Positions 46,984 through 59,635 of a DNA stretch of 64,000 nucleotides are shown piece after piece. Within the stretch, counting starts at the first letter, position 1, and each line of letters opens with the position of its first letter. The notes under the pieces were generated by a model. The model was given only the letters and a program-made list of their open reading frames with translations. It had not been told where the DNA came from and searched no databases. The stretch comes from Dryomyza anilis. Lineage: Eukaryota; Arthropoda; Insecta; Diptera; Dryomyzidae. The stretch covers positions 13,869,529 through 13,933,528 of the forward strand of contig OX638132.1 in assembly GCA_951804985.1 (NCBI GenBank), in the 5' to 3' direction. The position numbers were made by a program, and so were the translations under genes.

Positions 46984-48496
46984 TTAATTTAAAAAGTACT
47001 CTTCATACGGATACTTCGCATACACATCACTTATAATACGTGCGCCGATCATCGATAAGGCCACCGACATGTCTGGCTTCAGTTCGTTAAATACATCTGA
47101 CCAGTTCTCATTGATGAATAGATTCATATTGTCGCCCAACGCTTTGTCACCATTGAAAAGACCCTCCAATTGGAATGTCACATGTTGCGGCACCATATCC
47201 AGTTGCAAAGGTACCACCTCTAAATACTTTTGTCCCGATTTTTCCAATACATTTGGCTTGAGTTTAATTGTAAGCTGCACATCGTCTGTAATAGGTTAAT
47301 GCTACAAAGTTTTGAAATTTGTCATTATATATCATGTACAAACCTAAAACTATCATCGAATTACCATGACCCACAATAGGTAAAATCAAAACTTTGCCAT
47401 CGATAGAGTAGGGGCCCTTCAAGGTCAATTTATCAATAGAAGCTTTGATAACAATGTCCTTTTTTAATTCCTTATCGAAGCCGCTGTGAAGTTCATAATA
47501 TTTTTATTTTAGAATTTTGTATTTTAGAATTGTGAGTTTTAGAATTTGGCATTTATGACTAGCCTTTGATTTTTGATGTTTGTATTTTAAAATTTGGTAT
47601 ATTTGATGTTTGTATTTTGGAATTTGGTATTTTTGAATATGATATTTTAGAAATTTTCTTTTAGGAATTGGTATTTAAAAATTGGATATTTTTAGAATTT
47701 GTTATTTATGTATTTTTGCTATTGGTATCTCTTGGTATTATAGAATTATAATTAGAAATTTTTGATATTAATTTGGTACATTAATTTTAGAACAATGCGA
47801 ATACTGTTTAGTTCTAAGTTTACTTAGGGCCGTTTTCACCATCTTCGGTTAAGCACTAACTGCCATTTTAACTCAGAGTTACCAATAGAATATATGGAAT
47901 TGAAACACTTAACTGGACATTGTGAAAGCGGCCCTTAATGTTAAAGTACATATACATTACGAATGAGAACATGCCCCAGTTATAAAATACACTTTCGATC
48001 GAAATTAAAATATTTGAAATTAAAAATTGAATTTAATTAAAAAAATTCGAAAAACAAAATAAATTTATTTAATATTGAATATTATTACTCGAAAAATGTC
48101 TCTCACCTAACTTTAGACACTTTAGCATTTGAGAGTCCAATGATGTCGACATTCTGGAAATGCAGCTCCACACTAACGGGACTTTTGGAACTCCTCTGCA
48201 GCTCTAGTGAGTTTACGCGTAGTGGATCGAATGGCATTAAATTTAATTTACGAATTCCTGTCGTGCCAAACGTATGAAGAATATTTTGTATGGTCTGTTG
48301 TAAGCAATTGCTATCCTCGTAGTGACATTGAGTTATGCCCTCCGCTAAAATGAACAAAAATCCTTGCAGTAATAACATATATTAAATGTTTGTCAAACAT
48401 TGTTTTACGTATTATATTTCCAGAAACATAGTCGAATTTGTTGGCACAAAAGATTAAATGAAGCACGACAATTATCGTTAAAACCTGAAACTGCAT
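46984..48496 (-). CDS. Takeout/JHBP-family secreted carrier, gene 1 (intact)
   Basis: Takeout-like proteins are secreted and carry small hydrophobic ligands (juvenile-hormone-binding-protein fold). Exons 48496-48409, 48344-48107, 47483-47344 and 47285-46984 join with matching phases into 255 residues, the usual family size. A signal peptide (MQFQVLTIIVVLHLIFC) is followed by the N-terminal Cys pair in 'CHYEDSNC', 'FDPLRVNSL', a 'GPYSIDGKVLILPI' strand, and the family signature 'LFNGDKALGDNMNLFINENW' near the C-terminus. The first intron is phase 1 right after the signal peptide, as in gene 2, which decides the start. An internal ATG at 48378 could give a shorter hydrophobic leader, but I prefer the spliced form. 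In Drosophila, takeout-like genes are also neighbours of this block. Confidence 0.88.
47827..47934. mobile_element. Small MITE, TIR GGGCCG, TSD TTA
   Basis: 108 bp in an intron of takeout-like gene 1. The left end GGGCCGTTTTCACCAT and the inverted right end ATTGTGAAAGCGGCCC are flanked by TTA on both sides. PIF/Harbinger-like, different from the GGGTGTGTG family. Confidence 0.65.
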
Positions 48497-51129
48497 TTTG
48501 TTACGAATTTTTTCTACGTAGCCGACAAAAGTTAAAATTTTATTAAACACCTAAATTTCAAGTGTATTCGTTTTATAGTGAAATTTTGTAAAAGTCGCTG
48601 AGTAGTTCATCAAAATTAAGTCACACCGGTTAATGACAACGTTCTTAGCTTATAGTCTACATTTAGTAATTAATTTAAATGCTTAATTTTGAAAGGGGCA
48701 CAGACATTTTTATTGTATACATCAATTTAAATTTACGATTTACACTAATGCTAATAATTGGCATGTTTCTCTATTACAACAGATACTTAATTGATTAAAT
48801 TATAATTGCAGAATATTGTTTAAGTTCGACTCCGTATTTGTGGTCGAACTTAAATATTTATAATTGAGTCTCGTAGTAATATGTATTCTGATTAAATATT
48901 ATTTTAAAATAAATAAAAAGTTTGTATTAAACGCAGAAAAAATACCGTTGTACCGATATTTTTTAATGATACAAATCGGTGTAGTTCGTAGAATTTTCGT
49001 ATATGCTTAGTCATTCCCTCAACACAAAATAAATTTGTTGCGGCCCCCAAATACAAATGACTTACCAATTTATTCGATACGGAAACATAGCATTTTCTCT
49101 CTGAAGTTGTGGTAACATCCAAGCTACTGCATACATTAGTTTACTATAACAGTATTAATTTGGTTACAGTAACATAAGGAACATTCAAAAAAGTAGATAA
49201 CAACAAATGCAATTCGGTTGTAGCACAGGGAAATATCATAAAAAGAGAGAATTGTTCAGTTAGAAAATTTTCAACACATAAATTAATCTTTCTAAGTGGT
49301 CACCACGGTTTACGGATCTTAAAAATCTATTTCTGGGTCGATATACCAAATTTTGTTTTTAAGAGTGCCATCAATCGTATCGTAATTTTTATTAGCATTT
49401 TTTGTATCTACACGCTGCAAAAAAGGGCTCTCCCAAACATAATTTTGCATTCATTAACATGTATGTTTGGAATTTTATGTAAACATAATATATAATTGAC
49501 TGATAAATCATTTGTAAAAAGGGTTGTAATGAGACTTGAACAGTGTTGTAATGAGCGTGTATACGCAGAAAAATAACATACAGTTAATAGTATTATACCA
49601 GGCATGTCAAATTCATTTGGTAACATGGACCGCATTGGCAATTTAAATGATGAGGCATTTGTGTACCATAAGAAAAAATAATCCCTTTTTTTTAGATTTG
49701 GTATAAAAATACAATGTTAGGATTATCAAATAGGATTATCAATTGATCTTCGTTAAAAGCGACGCAGGCGAAATTTTTTTGTGAAAAATGGTGCGATTTT
49801 TGTCTGTTTGTAATAATTGAAAAAATTTTCGAACTTCTTTGATGCTGTCAATATTTTGTCTGAGGTATTTACAGTGGATTGTTAATATTTCAAAAACTAG
49901 AGAAAATTTTATAAAACAGACACCTGACAATTATCCAAAATTGTTGCAACTTTTTATGTCGGCAAAATCGTACGATATCAAATTAGATATTGTAGCAATA
50001 TCGAAGGCCAAATCGTACTAAAACTGCAAAAATAATTCAAAACGACATATTGCTGTTTTTTTTTTCGAAACGATTATAAAAATGATTCTGGATTAATATT
50101 GCATCAAATAGTTCAAATATATCGAGATTTATTTGAAAAGCATCAATGTGGAAAATGTTTAAATATCCTAACATAAAATTTTACTCTACGAAAATTACGA
50201 AATTTTAAAAATTAGCAACAATATTGGATTTTTGTTATTCAAGATTGTTCGAGAAAACTTGAAGGCATAAATCACATGTCAGAGTGGTAAACAATTTTTT
50301 TAGATTTTCGATACAAACAATACATAAACTATTAAAAAAGTTTGTTTTTTAAAATACCGTATTTAAATTTGATATTTGAATAAATTTAAAAGGTTTCCTT
50401 TTTATGAACAATTAATTTAAATTGTAATGTCAGTGACCATTGATTAGATGTTCAGATTTAGGACTTATGACAAAGTTTGTTTCATTATCCTTAAAGCGGT
50501 GTTTGCAGCATTCTACGGTCAAGAGTTATTTTCTACAAAAAATGATTATTGATTCATTTTTTGTAACTTTGGACCACTGTGTCTCTGGAGAAGATGAATT
50601 TTGAACTCTGGTAGATTTGGAATGTCTCTAATACAAAAAATTTTACTTACTAAAGAAAAAAAAAATTAAAATGATTCAAATTTTGTGCAAAGCAAGACTC
50701 TTGGTTAAAAACTTGTCGTTTTTTTTTAATAAAAGTCCAAAGTCTGATTTCGGCTTTATTTCATACTGGAGCTGATTCCGACAATGTTTTTGTCAAATCG
50801 GGTCCAGTTTTTGATATTTTAAAGTTTTAGTTAGTTTTCTCTCCTTTTAATTTTAATAGTCGAACCAAAAAAAATAATGTAATTTTCTTTTCGGTGTTAG
50901 ACGTACAAAACTATGCGCTACCATATATTTTGTATATATGCCGGCGAAATATAGCCAAGAGAAATTCAGAAGTTTACAATAAATTTTAAATTTTATGAAT
51001 TAATAACAATATTACTTGATGAAAAAAAGGTAAAAATTATAGTTTGTGCAAAATCATGTATAATATTTAAAATGACAATAAAAATATATTAAGACTCTAT
51101 ATTAAAAACTTTTCAATATCTCATTATGT

Positions 51130-51422
51130 AGCGTCGGTAGCTCGTCTGGTTAGAGCGTTGGGTCCGAAAGGTCCGCGGTTCGATCCCCAGCAACATCTTT
51201 TTTTATAGAAAACATTTTTCTATGCGACGCTACCTCTCGGCAGTAAATGGTAAACCTACGAGAGTAAAACATTGCCTATGAAAAGCTCTCACCAGCCGTT
51301 CGGATTCGGCAATAAACTGTAGGTCCCACCACGTTAAGTACAAATATAACACGCACAGCTCAAATGGTGAGAGAGCTCGGCCGAAGTTCTATACAAAACT
51401 GTAGCGTCAAACTATTATTATA
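51130..51422 (+). mobile_element. Full-length tRNA-derived SINE
   Basis: The head resembles a tRNA: box A-like TAGCTCGTCTGGTTAGAGC and box B GGTTCGATCCC. A ~200-bp body follows (TTTTTCTATGCGACGC, CTCTCGGCAGTAAATGG, GCCGTTCGGATTCGGC, GAGAGAGCTCGGCCG), ending in an AAACTATTATTAT tail. Five other copies are in this window. Confidence 0.85.
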
Positions 51423-52160
51423 TAATACCTCATTATAAAATTTTGGGAAAATAATCTACCTACAAAAATATGGATTTTTTTAATAAATTAATAAGTTTTT
51501 AACCAAGATTAGTAATTTAATTTCTTGTACGGCATGTTAAATTGGATACATGGCGCTGCACAAAAATACACAACAATACATAATAATCATTTTAACGCCT
51601 GAAAATTAAATAAATATTTAATATTATTAAATATATTAATAATATTTCAAAAGTCTTCGCGGGCCGCAGATGAAAGGTTGGCGGGCCGCGTGTTTGATAT
51701 GACTGTATTATACAATTAAAATTAATCAATTGGAATTATTATTTTAATTAGTAAATATCATTAAATAATAAAAAGTCTGTTAAAGTATTTCTGAGTTTAT
51801 ATGAAAATATTATAATTATTAAATAAGTGGGTTAATCAAGTAGATCTCAGACAAATAATATAAATTCTTATATTTATTGACCTAATTCTTTTCATCTTAC
51901 TATAATATTTAGTTCTGCTTGTCTGTGTGATACTCAACAGTCAGGCAAACATCAATTTTTTGTAATTATAGATATTTTGCAATTATAGTTGTTGAGTTTA
52001 ATTTCTCAATAACGATATCACAAATTTCATTTAAAAACATCATTAATTACGAACCCCATATTATAAACAAATGCGTACTTAAAACCACAATAAATAAATT
52101 ACCCCCAAATCATGTATCTTTTTATTCTCGTGTGATTACGATTCATTTCCAGTCTCTTTC

Positions 52161-52312
52161 AGCTCGAATCACACGATTGAATAAACAGTCAACTTTTGAA
52201 TCAATTTTCAAAACAATTTAAATATCAATCGTATGATTGCCTAATTTTCCATATAAAAATTGGGCAATTATTTGAAAAAGTTGACTGTTTATTCAATCTT
52301 GTGATTTGAGCT
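52161..52312. mobile_element. Foldback MITE, ~152 bp
   Basis: AGCTCGAATCACACGATTGA...CAGTCAACTTTT at the left is repeated inverted at the right (52275-52312). The middle also has inverted ATTGGGCAATTA-type sequence. Confidence 0.7.
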
Positions 52313-52821
52313 CTCGTCTAAAATTTGTATAACGTATTTCAAACGTTTCGCTCTTTGAATCGAACGTTTGTTCAAAATTTTTGTTTTGCCAACTATATTT
52401 CATAAAGAAAAATTTTATTTTTTTATTACATTGTCGTATGATTTATATGCTGGCAACAAAAAAACTCTCAAAACTAGCGTACTCAACGTTTCGTTTGATA
52501 CATGAATCAAAAATTGTAGTCATACGATATTCAAACGAATTGTAGCCGATATCGTTGTCACCAGGAAATACATGATCGACACGTTCTTGTTACCATTTCT
52601 GAACTGACCTAATTTCTATATACAAATAAAAATTATTATGAACATTGAAAACTTTAATTTAAGTTGCATTTAACTTCAAACCTCTAAAGTACTTTCGTGT
52701 CTTTTATTTAGGAACATTTTTGGGAGGAATAAAATTATAAAACAACTACTTTTTTGCAAGTTATATATATTTTTATTTAAAAAACCCCTATTAATTTCTC
52801 TAAATCACAGTTTAACCAATT

Positions 52822-54265
52822 TTAATTTTCCGAAAAGTATTTTTCATATGGATATTTTTGGAAAACTTTATGAACGACACTCTGGAAAATGAGTCCGAAA
52901 GTATCAGAGAACGATTTGCGCACCTCACCGTAAATGTCTTTCCAGTTTTCGTTGAGGAACAAATTCATATTATCACCCAGAGCCTTGTCACCATTGAAAA
53001 GATTACCAAAATTGTAGTAGATTTTTTCGGGTTCGACATTGATGCGAAGATTTTTAACTTCCATGTAGGTTTCACCGTTTTTCTCCAGCGGCGTGCCCGT
53101 AAATACCATTGTCAGGTCAGAGTTTACTAAAAGAATTGAATTGTTATATGATATATAGTTTTCTTAGACTAGATATTGTACACTAACACATTGTAATGTT
53201 GCTTTTTCCTTTGCCATTTATGGGTAAAATTAATACTTTGCCACTTATGGTGTAGTCGCCAACCAGACTAACATAACCCATCGTCATGCGAATTTCGTGT
53301 TTACCCTTGAGATCCTTGCCGAAGCCCCTATATATACAAAATGTGATAAAGAAATAAAAATCTGACGAAAGTCAACCAATTTTCTAAGGCAACCTACTTG
53401 ACTTTGTATGCTGTTGAATTCTGTAAACCATAAATTTTATTATCGATGAATGTTAAATCAATATTGACGGGACTTTCTTCACCCTGTTTGATATTTATTT
53501 TGGCAACATTTAATGGATCGATTTTGACAAAGTTCAAAGAACTGTCACCTAAAATATTTAAAAATTTTTCGATTTCAAGTTAAAAGATGTGTGTTTTTTT
53601 ATAATTTTTTTATATTACCTTCAACTTGTTCTTGCATTAAGTAATTAATAATTTTGATTATACAGGCACCATCCTCGTATTTACATGGTTTTGGATCGTC
53701 AGCTTTAAAAATTGTAAAAAAAAATATTTTAAACTGATTCAAGTTGATGTAGAAAATTTAAAACACTTTTTTCTGTTGCTCCTCGTCAACTTAATTGATT
53801 TCAATGTAATGTTTACAGTAATGAATTATTAAAATTATCCTTTTACAAATTTATTAATTTATGAAAAGTCCAAATATTCTCAAAGCATCATCTAAGATTT
53901 AATTTGTTTTTCTGTTTTGAAGATTGTTCTTCTTTTGTTTGTTGGTACAATCAGAAAAATGTTTCCTAATATTAAGGAAATTTAACTTTAAATAGCGCTA
54001 TGTAAATTTATATTTATTTTAAATCTCCTTTAAATAGGGATATATTTCAGAAATGTATGTACTAATATCAGGTAAAATAAGTAAAGTTAATATTTTTATT
54101 ATCGTTTTAAGATTACAATAGTCCTTTCATTTGAATTAATGTTTCTACTTTCGAATGATTTTTCAATATTAAATTTAATCAGATCGACTTACGAAATTTG
54201 GCTTCAACCAAACCGTTAAATGAACTCACAGCCATTAAGGCGAAAACACAAAATAACCGATGCAT
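52822..54265 (-). CDS. Takeout/JHBP-family gene 2, frame broken in exon 2
   Basis: Exons 54265-54193, 53702-53620, 53548-53398, 53327-53188 and 53126-52822 have good splice sites. The signal peptide is MHRLFCVFALMAVSS; then come 'PDDPKPCKYEDGAC', 'KIDPLNVAKINI', 'YTISGKVLILPI', and the C-terminal signature 'LFNGDKALGDNMNLFLNENW'. Exon 2 is 83 bases where 84 are needed. After 'KIINY' a TAA (53640-53638) stops the frame, and the next frame resumes 'MQEQVEG' toward exon 3. With one more base the protein would be 250 residues. Everything else is intact, so this is a recent null allele, a young pseudogene or a sequence error. It has one more intron than gene 1 in the same region. Confidence 0.8.
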
Positions 54266-54711
54266 TTTTAATTTTTAAAAAACGTCACTTGTGTTTATTG
54301 AATAAAACGTGTGTCTGTCTATTGCTACCGATAAAACATTAACTAACAGACTCTATGATGCCGAGCACCGTTTTATAACAAGTAGAACTTTTTTTCTAGT
54401 TTTATATATAATAAAAAAATAAATGTCCATGCTATACTTCAGACAAGGTATCATAATTCTTTAGTTTAACAACCTGTTTCACTCACTGACAAATCACAGT
54501 AAGAAACTATTTAATTTTATAATTAACTATTAATTAATAACTACAATTATACAAAATAATGTAGATGGATTAAAATAGAATGAGTAAACAAATCACATTA
54601 TTGTGTCCTACACAACTCATGCATGCATTTACATTTTTCCAGTTTAAATAAAATTTCTATTTATTATAATAAATTATTTTTATATTCATAAATATCTGTA
54701 ATTTTCGGAAA

Positions 54712-54765
54712 TATACACGCTGCAAAAAAGGGTTCTACAAACATAATTTTGCAGGCATAGCATAT
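54712..54765. repeat. Shared repeat start TACACGCTGCAAAAAAGGG
   Basis: Matches 49410-49460 over about 50 bases (TACACGCTGCAAAAAAGGG, then AAACATAATTTTGCA). This suggests the terminus of a dispersed element whose other end I cannot define. Confidence 0.5.
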
Positions 54766-56873
54766 AACGTTGCTTTAAGTAAACAAAGCATTGCGAAACA
54801 TTATTCTAATGACAGACAAACATATTTTAATTTTCGTTCAAACATATTTTTGTTTATAAATAATAAATTTAGATGTTATTCTATATGTTTGGATGACGAA
54901 AAAAAAGTAAATTTGAAGCTAGTATTTTTTTTAGGCAATGTAATAAAAATAATTTTGTAAGTATTACGCCTAGAAGTAGGCAGCGTTGTCATACGAATTC
55001 TATTATTTTTTTGAATTCGTTGTCACCCAGTAATAGTCACGATTAACCAAATACATATAATTCATAGACAATTTTTTGATATCGGATGTGTTAAGTAGCA
55101 GTATTGACAGTCAGAACATCGCACAGTGGTCCAAAATTGAAAAAAGCTGGCCAAAATTCTAAAAACCGTCTATTTTGATTAAAGATAAGTAAACGTTCAA
55201 TGTGTGATTCAAATTTGCGTGATTCGGTATAAAAATTGCAATGGTCTGACAAATTTTTTTGTTTAGAAAAAGTTCAAAATATTTTTTATTTAGTCAAATA
55301 TGAAAATACAATTTATAAGAAATTCGTTTAATATGGGTAATATTAAGAGAAAGAAGATAATGCAGATGAAGGAGAAGATGATAAAGACGACATTGATGAA
55401 GAATACCAAGAGTTGCAATCTTTTTTATCGTCCCTCTCACATCCATTTCTATTTTATATTAAAAACCCAATTTTTAAATATAAAGTTAGTTTTTTTTCGC
55501 AAAAGCAATTATTTGCAAAATTTAAAAACTGATTTGAAATGCTCCTATATTTGGCAACAAAATTGCATTAAAAGTTTAGGGGAACAATGCGGAACACTTT
55601 AACTTTTTTAACTTTTAACAAATTACTTTTTGTTTTCGAGGCTAACATATATTGAATGATATCTTATTGGTTCTTTAGACTAGTTCCGTTTTTTGTTGTA
55701 AATATTATAAGTTCTTAAAACATCTATATATATAATTATCATAATATAATATGAATAGTATATTTACATTAGCAATAATCTTAAAATCAAAAAACACTAA
55801 AAAATTGAGTTAACATATTTTAAAATCTTAGTAAACCATAAATAATGAAGTTTAAATTTATCATTTTTTATTGAACCGCATTTTCTAACAGTAAACATTA
55901 TTATGTACATGCTTGAATAAAAATCTAACTCCTCTAGTGGATATTTTCAAAGATATTGTATCCAGAAAATCACCCTTTGTATAATTTTATTTTTGATTTC
56001 AACCAATATTTTACTATTTACTAATAAGACGGTTTCTATAAAGATAAGTATGACACATCATTTTAAAGATAAGTTTGTGTGCAATAATACAAAAATGTTA
56101 TTCCAAACTCGTAAGAATAATATTAGAAAAATTTCGACAGTTAAAATTACTGCATTAAAAAAAAAGTCTACATTTTACGTGTTTGGCAAGCCATGAAATT
56201 GTAACGGTTAACTAAAAATTTATAATTTAAAAAACCATAATTTCAGTAAGAGATTTTAAATTAAATAAAAAAATAAAATCTAGTGATATCTTCTTATATT
56301 TGGAGTAATAATAATTTTATTGAAAATAGTCGTTAAAAGTTCAAAAATTTCCTTTAAGCTCTTTGCGCAATATTACAGGATCACTTTTTTTGGGTTTTAA
56401 AAGCTTCTTCTCAGTTTTAGAGGGTCTAATTTCAGAAAGTGTACGCGGAGCGAAAGAAAAAATAGTTCTAGATTTTTCATACAAATTTGAATCAGTCTAA
56501 TGTCCACCATTAAAGGAAAAATATAAAATTTAAATAAAATTTAAATTTATAATGACTTCCAATGCATTTTTGTATCAAAGTAAAACACTGGCCACTGCCT
56601 GGTCTCAGTTTTTATTAAACATGTGTCATTTACGTGTTATTTCCTTGTTGCCGTTTACCGTAATTCGGAATACCTTTTTACCTATGCATCGTAAGTAGTA
56701 CAATTGAAAAATTATTGGAAATAAATTGGTACAGGCAAAACTCGTAACTACATTTTGTGACCCAATATTTTAGAGATTGGGCCACACTATTATTATTGTC
56801 AGCTCATTTAAAGGATACTTTCCGAACCAAAAAAAAATTATGATAAATTAATAGTATTTCCATGGTTAAAGTA

Positions 56874-57029
56874 AAGGGTTTTTTAACAGGGACGCTACAA
56901 AAGTAGAGTGACAGGGACAGCACCCGACGCCATATTTCTTGCCGCTCTTTTGACATTTCTCTTCAGTAAGGTTTGCCATTTCATGTAGCGTAAAAAAAAC
57001 TTTTGTAGCGCTCTTATTGAAAAACCATT
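56874..57029. mobile_element. Copy of the AAGGGTTTTTCAA inverted-repeat element
   Basis: Left end AAAGGGTTTTTTAACAGGG, arm through CTCTTCAGTAAGGTTTGCC, then ACTTTTGTAGCGCTCTTATTG, the other terminus type seen at 42104 and 45182. Internally shortened. Confidence 0.65.
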
Positions 57030-57350
57030 TATATTCAGGTTAAGTCATCTTTCACAATTCAGTCGCCATTTACTTTTTTTTTTGAAAACTGTTTGAAAGA
57101 CTCAACATTTGTTTACGAAAAATTTAAAACAAAATATTAGTGCATTGTTTACAAAATTCATAAAAAAACTATAATTCAAAAATTTAAAATAAATAAAACT
57201 AAAGAATTTGTTAATTTTTGAAATATCGATGGCTCCAGAAGAAACCACACAAAAAAGAAAAAGTGCTGAAGTGAATTGGTGCAGTAAAATTTAAATGAAT
57301 CCGCGAAACTCAGATGCAAAACACTCTGTTTCTTTCTTAACCTTAAAATA

Positions 57351-57506
57351 ATGTTTAAAATGACAATAAAATTTTGTATTTTAAAATTTTTCTTCGTGAC
57401 ATTCTCAGCACTCGGTGTGCCAACAAACTGTCTAGATGAACTAACATGTAGATACTTCAACCATGAGTATTTCAAAAGAAAAACATTATTTATATTATTA
57501 AAATAG
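57351..57506 (+). CDS. Possible 51-residue secreted peptide (unrecognised)
   Basis: ATG at 57351, TAG at 57504-57506. The first ~22 residues form a plausible signal peptide (basic start, hydrophobic FCILKFFFVTFSALG). A short mature part follows with two cysteines (NCLDELTC) and a basic KRK near the end. It is below usual ORF length limits and sits in a gene-poor region. Against it: no homologue known to me, AT-biased codons, and a hydrophobic stretch is easy to get by chance here. Confidence 0.22.
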   Translation: MFKMTIKFCILKFFFVTFSALGVPTNCLDELTCRYFNHEYFKRKTLFILLK

Positions 57507-58794
57507 ACAATAGGATACGTACCATTACTTCAATAAAATTCAAACTATTAATACAATATGCTGTTGTACCTTATTTTTTTTAATGTTCTCTTTTAATTAC
57601 AATAAGTAAGATCTATACATTTTTAATTATACGTATTATTAATTATATGGTATAGTCGAATTCCAAGAAAACTTTTGAATTAATATGAAAAAAACTATTA
57701 ATAGATGAACCATAAAATCAATGGTTATATCATTAAATACTTAATGGCATTTTTTTTTCTGAGTGTAATGTATACGTTTAATATCAAAACTGTAAGTAAT
57801 AACGATATTTTAGAATTCGAAATCTATATTGCAGATCAGAAATTAAAAATTAGATTTATTAGTAAATCGTGCAACAAATTACTTACAATTCTTAGAAGTA
57901 TTTTACAATGTTAATTAATTATTTTGAAAAATATTACTATTAACAAATCAGTTAATTAGCATTGTAATAATTTATTTATTTACCGGTACTATGATAACTC
58001 ATTTCTATATAATTTATAAATTTATTAATATTGATGGTTTCAGGGTAATACGGGGCCGCTGATCTCGAAACTAAAGTCCGTTTGGCTTCAGCACTCACAA
58101 TTTGCAGTCAAATATAAAATATTAAGATGTTTTAAGACAGTACAGAATATATTTTATGTTCAAAAAGATTCAGAGTTGATGTCTTCTGTAATGTTTAGTC
58201 TTTTTCATGAACAGGCGGATTTTTTTTTGCTACTTGAGTAATTGAAATTGAGAGTAATGATAAGAAAAAATTTGCACATTTGTTGCACTGTGTAATCTAA
58301 GAAATAACTGATTTAAAATAAGTATTTTTTTTAGTTTGTTATTTTAGGTATATCTTTAAGATATAGAAATAAAAAAGTCATTGTCTCTTTGATTTTATAA
58401 TACACAAGTACATTTGAGCTATTGGCCTTTTCGGCACATCACTCTGATGTCTCTATTTAAATTTAATTGCGGCAATAAATGTTTTTTAATTGAATATAAC
58501 GCTAAAATTATTATGGTCCGGTTTTACAAAACACACTTTATGCGTTATTGCTGAATCACCTTAATACCTGTCTGATTAAAATTTGTTTATATACACTGAA
58601 TATTTAGGAAGACCTGAAGTTAGTCTTCAAGCGCCATCTGGTATGACAATCTAAAAATTACCCAGACCCCATATGACATTTATGGACTAGAACGTTTTAA
58701 AAAATAGCTGATTGTATAGTTTTAATATTATTAATTATAAAATTTTATTCAGTCTTTCTTTTATAACTTTGCATACACGTTAAACACTTAAAAG

Positions 58795-58917
58795 TTTTTG
58801 TCATTCAAGTTCCGCACTAAAGTCATGCTTAATTCTTTCAAGTTATAATTTCGTCGACTGCATTTTTATCAAAAATCTTATTAAAAAAAAACTTGAACCT
58901 GAACTTGAATGACAAAC
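58795..58917. repeat. Short inverted repeat GTCATTCAAGTTC
   Basis: TTTTTGTCATTCAAGTTC at the left and GAACTTGAATGACAAAC at the right enclose ~90 bases. Possibly a MITE relic. Confidence 0.5.
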
Positions 58918-59394
58918 TAGCTGTTCTTGGCGTATTCCGTTTGAAGTTGTTCCAGTTGTTAAATTTGCCAACATGTTTTAATATGCCGCATTGTATAGTC
59001 ATCATCCGTATTACATTTGTGAGTAGTAACTAAAAATTCTGAATATATTAATTTTGAGCGATACACATAATTGTCAGAATTGTGTCATAATTATTTTAGT
59101 TCATGTTAAGTTGACCTCAGAGATTGTAATCGTAAATGATATCTGTTACAAATCGTTTTGTGAATATTAAAATGCAAAGTGTAATTTAAATCGTACACAA
59201 ATATAATTAAAAATGGAACGAAATGAAATGAACAAAAACCAGTAAAGAAGTAGGGAAATTTCCATACTAAAATAAGAATTATGAAAGTTATAGTCGGACA
59301 AAGTCGACTATGTATACTCCACATATATGTGATAATGTATGCGCTTGCCTTTTAAAATGGTGGAGAAGAGGTCTCCAGAAGAGGTTTGGGTGGG

Positions 59395-59635
59395 GCTTTC
59401 AACATCTTTTCATAGAAAACGTTTTTCTATAACACGCTATCTCTCGGCAGACAATGGCAAACCTCCGGAGTAAACATTGGCCATCAAAAGCTCTCACCGC
59501 TGCCGTTCGGATTCAACATTACACTGTAGGTTCCACCAATTTGAGTACAAATATAATACGCACAGCCCAAATGGTAAGAAAGCTCGCCATAAGTCCTTTA
59601 GGACTATAGCGCCAAATTATTATTTATTATTATAA
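59395..59635 (+). mobile_element. SINE copy, 5' truncated
   Basis: Body and tail of the SINE: TTTTTCTATAACACGC, CTCTCGGCAGACAATGG, GCCGTTCGGATTC, ending GCGCCAAATTATTATT. The tRNA-like head is replaced by unrelated sequence. Confidence 0.7.

Larger units (their letters stand above)
48497..52821. other. Intergenic region between takeout-like genes 1 and 2
   Basis: Contains the start of a repeat at 49410-49460 (TACACGCTGCAAAAAAGGG, also at 54712), the full SINE 51130-51422 and the foldback 52161-52312. Nothing else I can support. Confidence 0.5.

Noticed and set aside
48103..48378. Alternative start of takeout-like gene 1 at the internal ATG 48378
   Set aside because: The short hydrophobic leader is possible. 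The spliced start at 48496 gives a better signal peptide and the same phase-1 intron as gene 2.
48904..49122. 72-residue minus ORF with a GTAAGT donor-like site inside
   Set aside because: No family match and no partner exon; a single donor match is expected by chance.
51130..51195. A tRNA gene on the plus strand
   Set aside because: Box A and box B are present but the anticodon arm is not formed. The sequence continues into a SINE body repeated elsewhere in the window.
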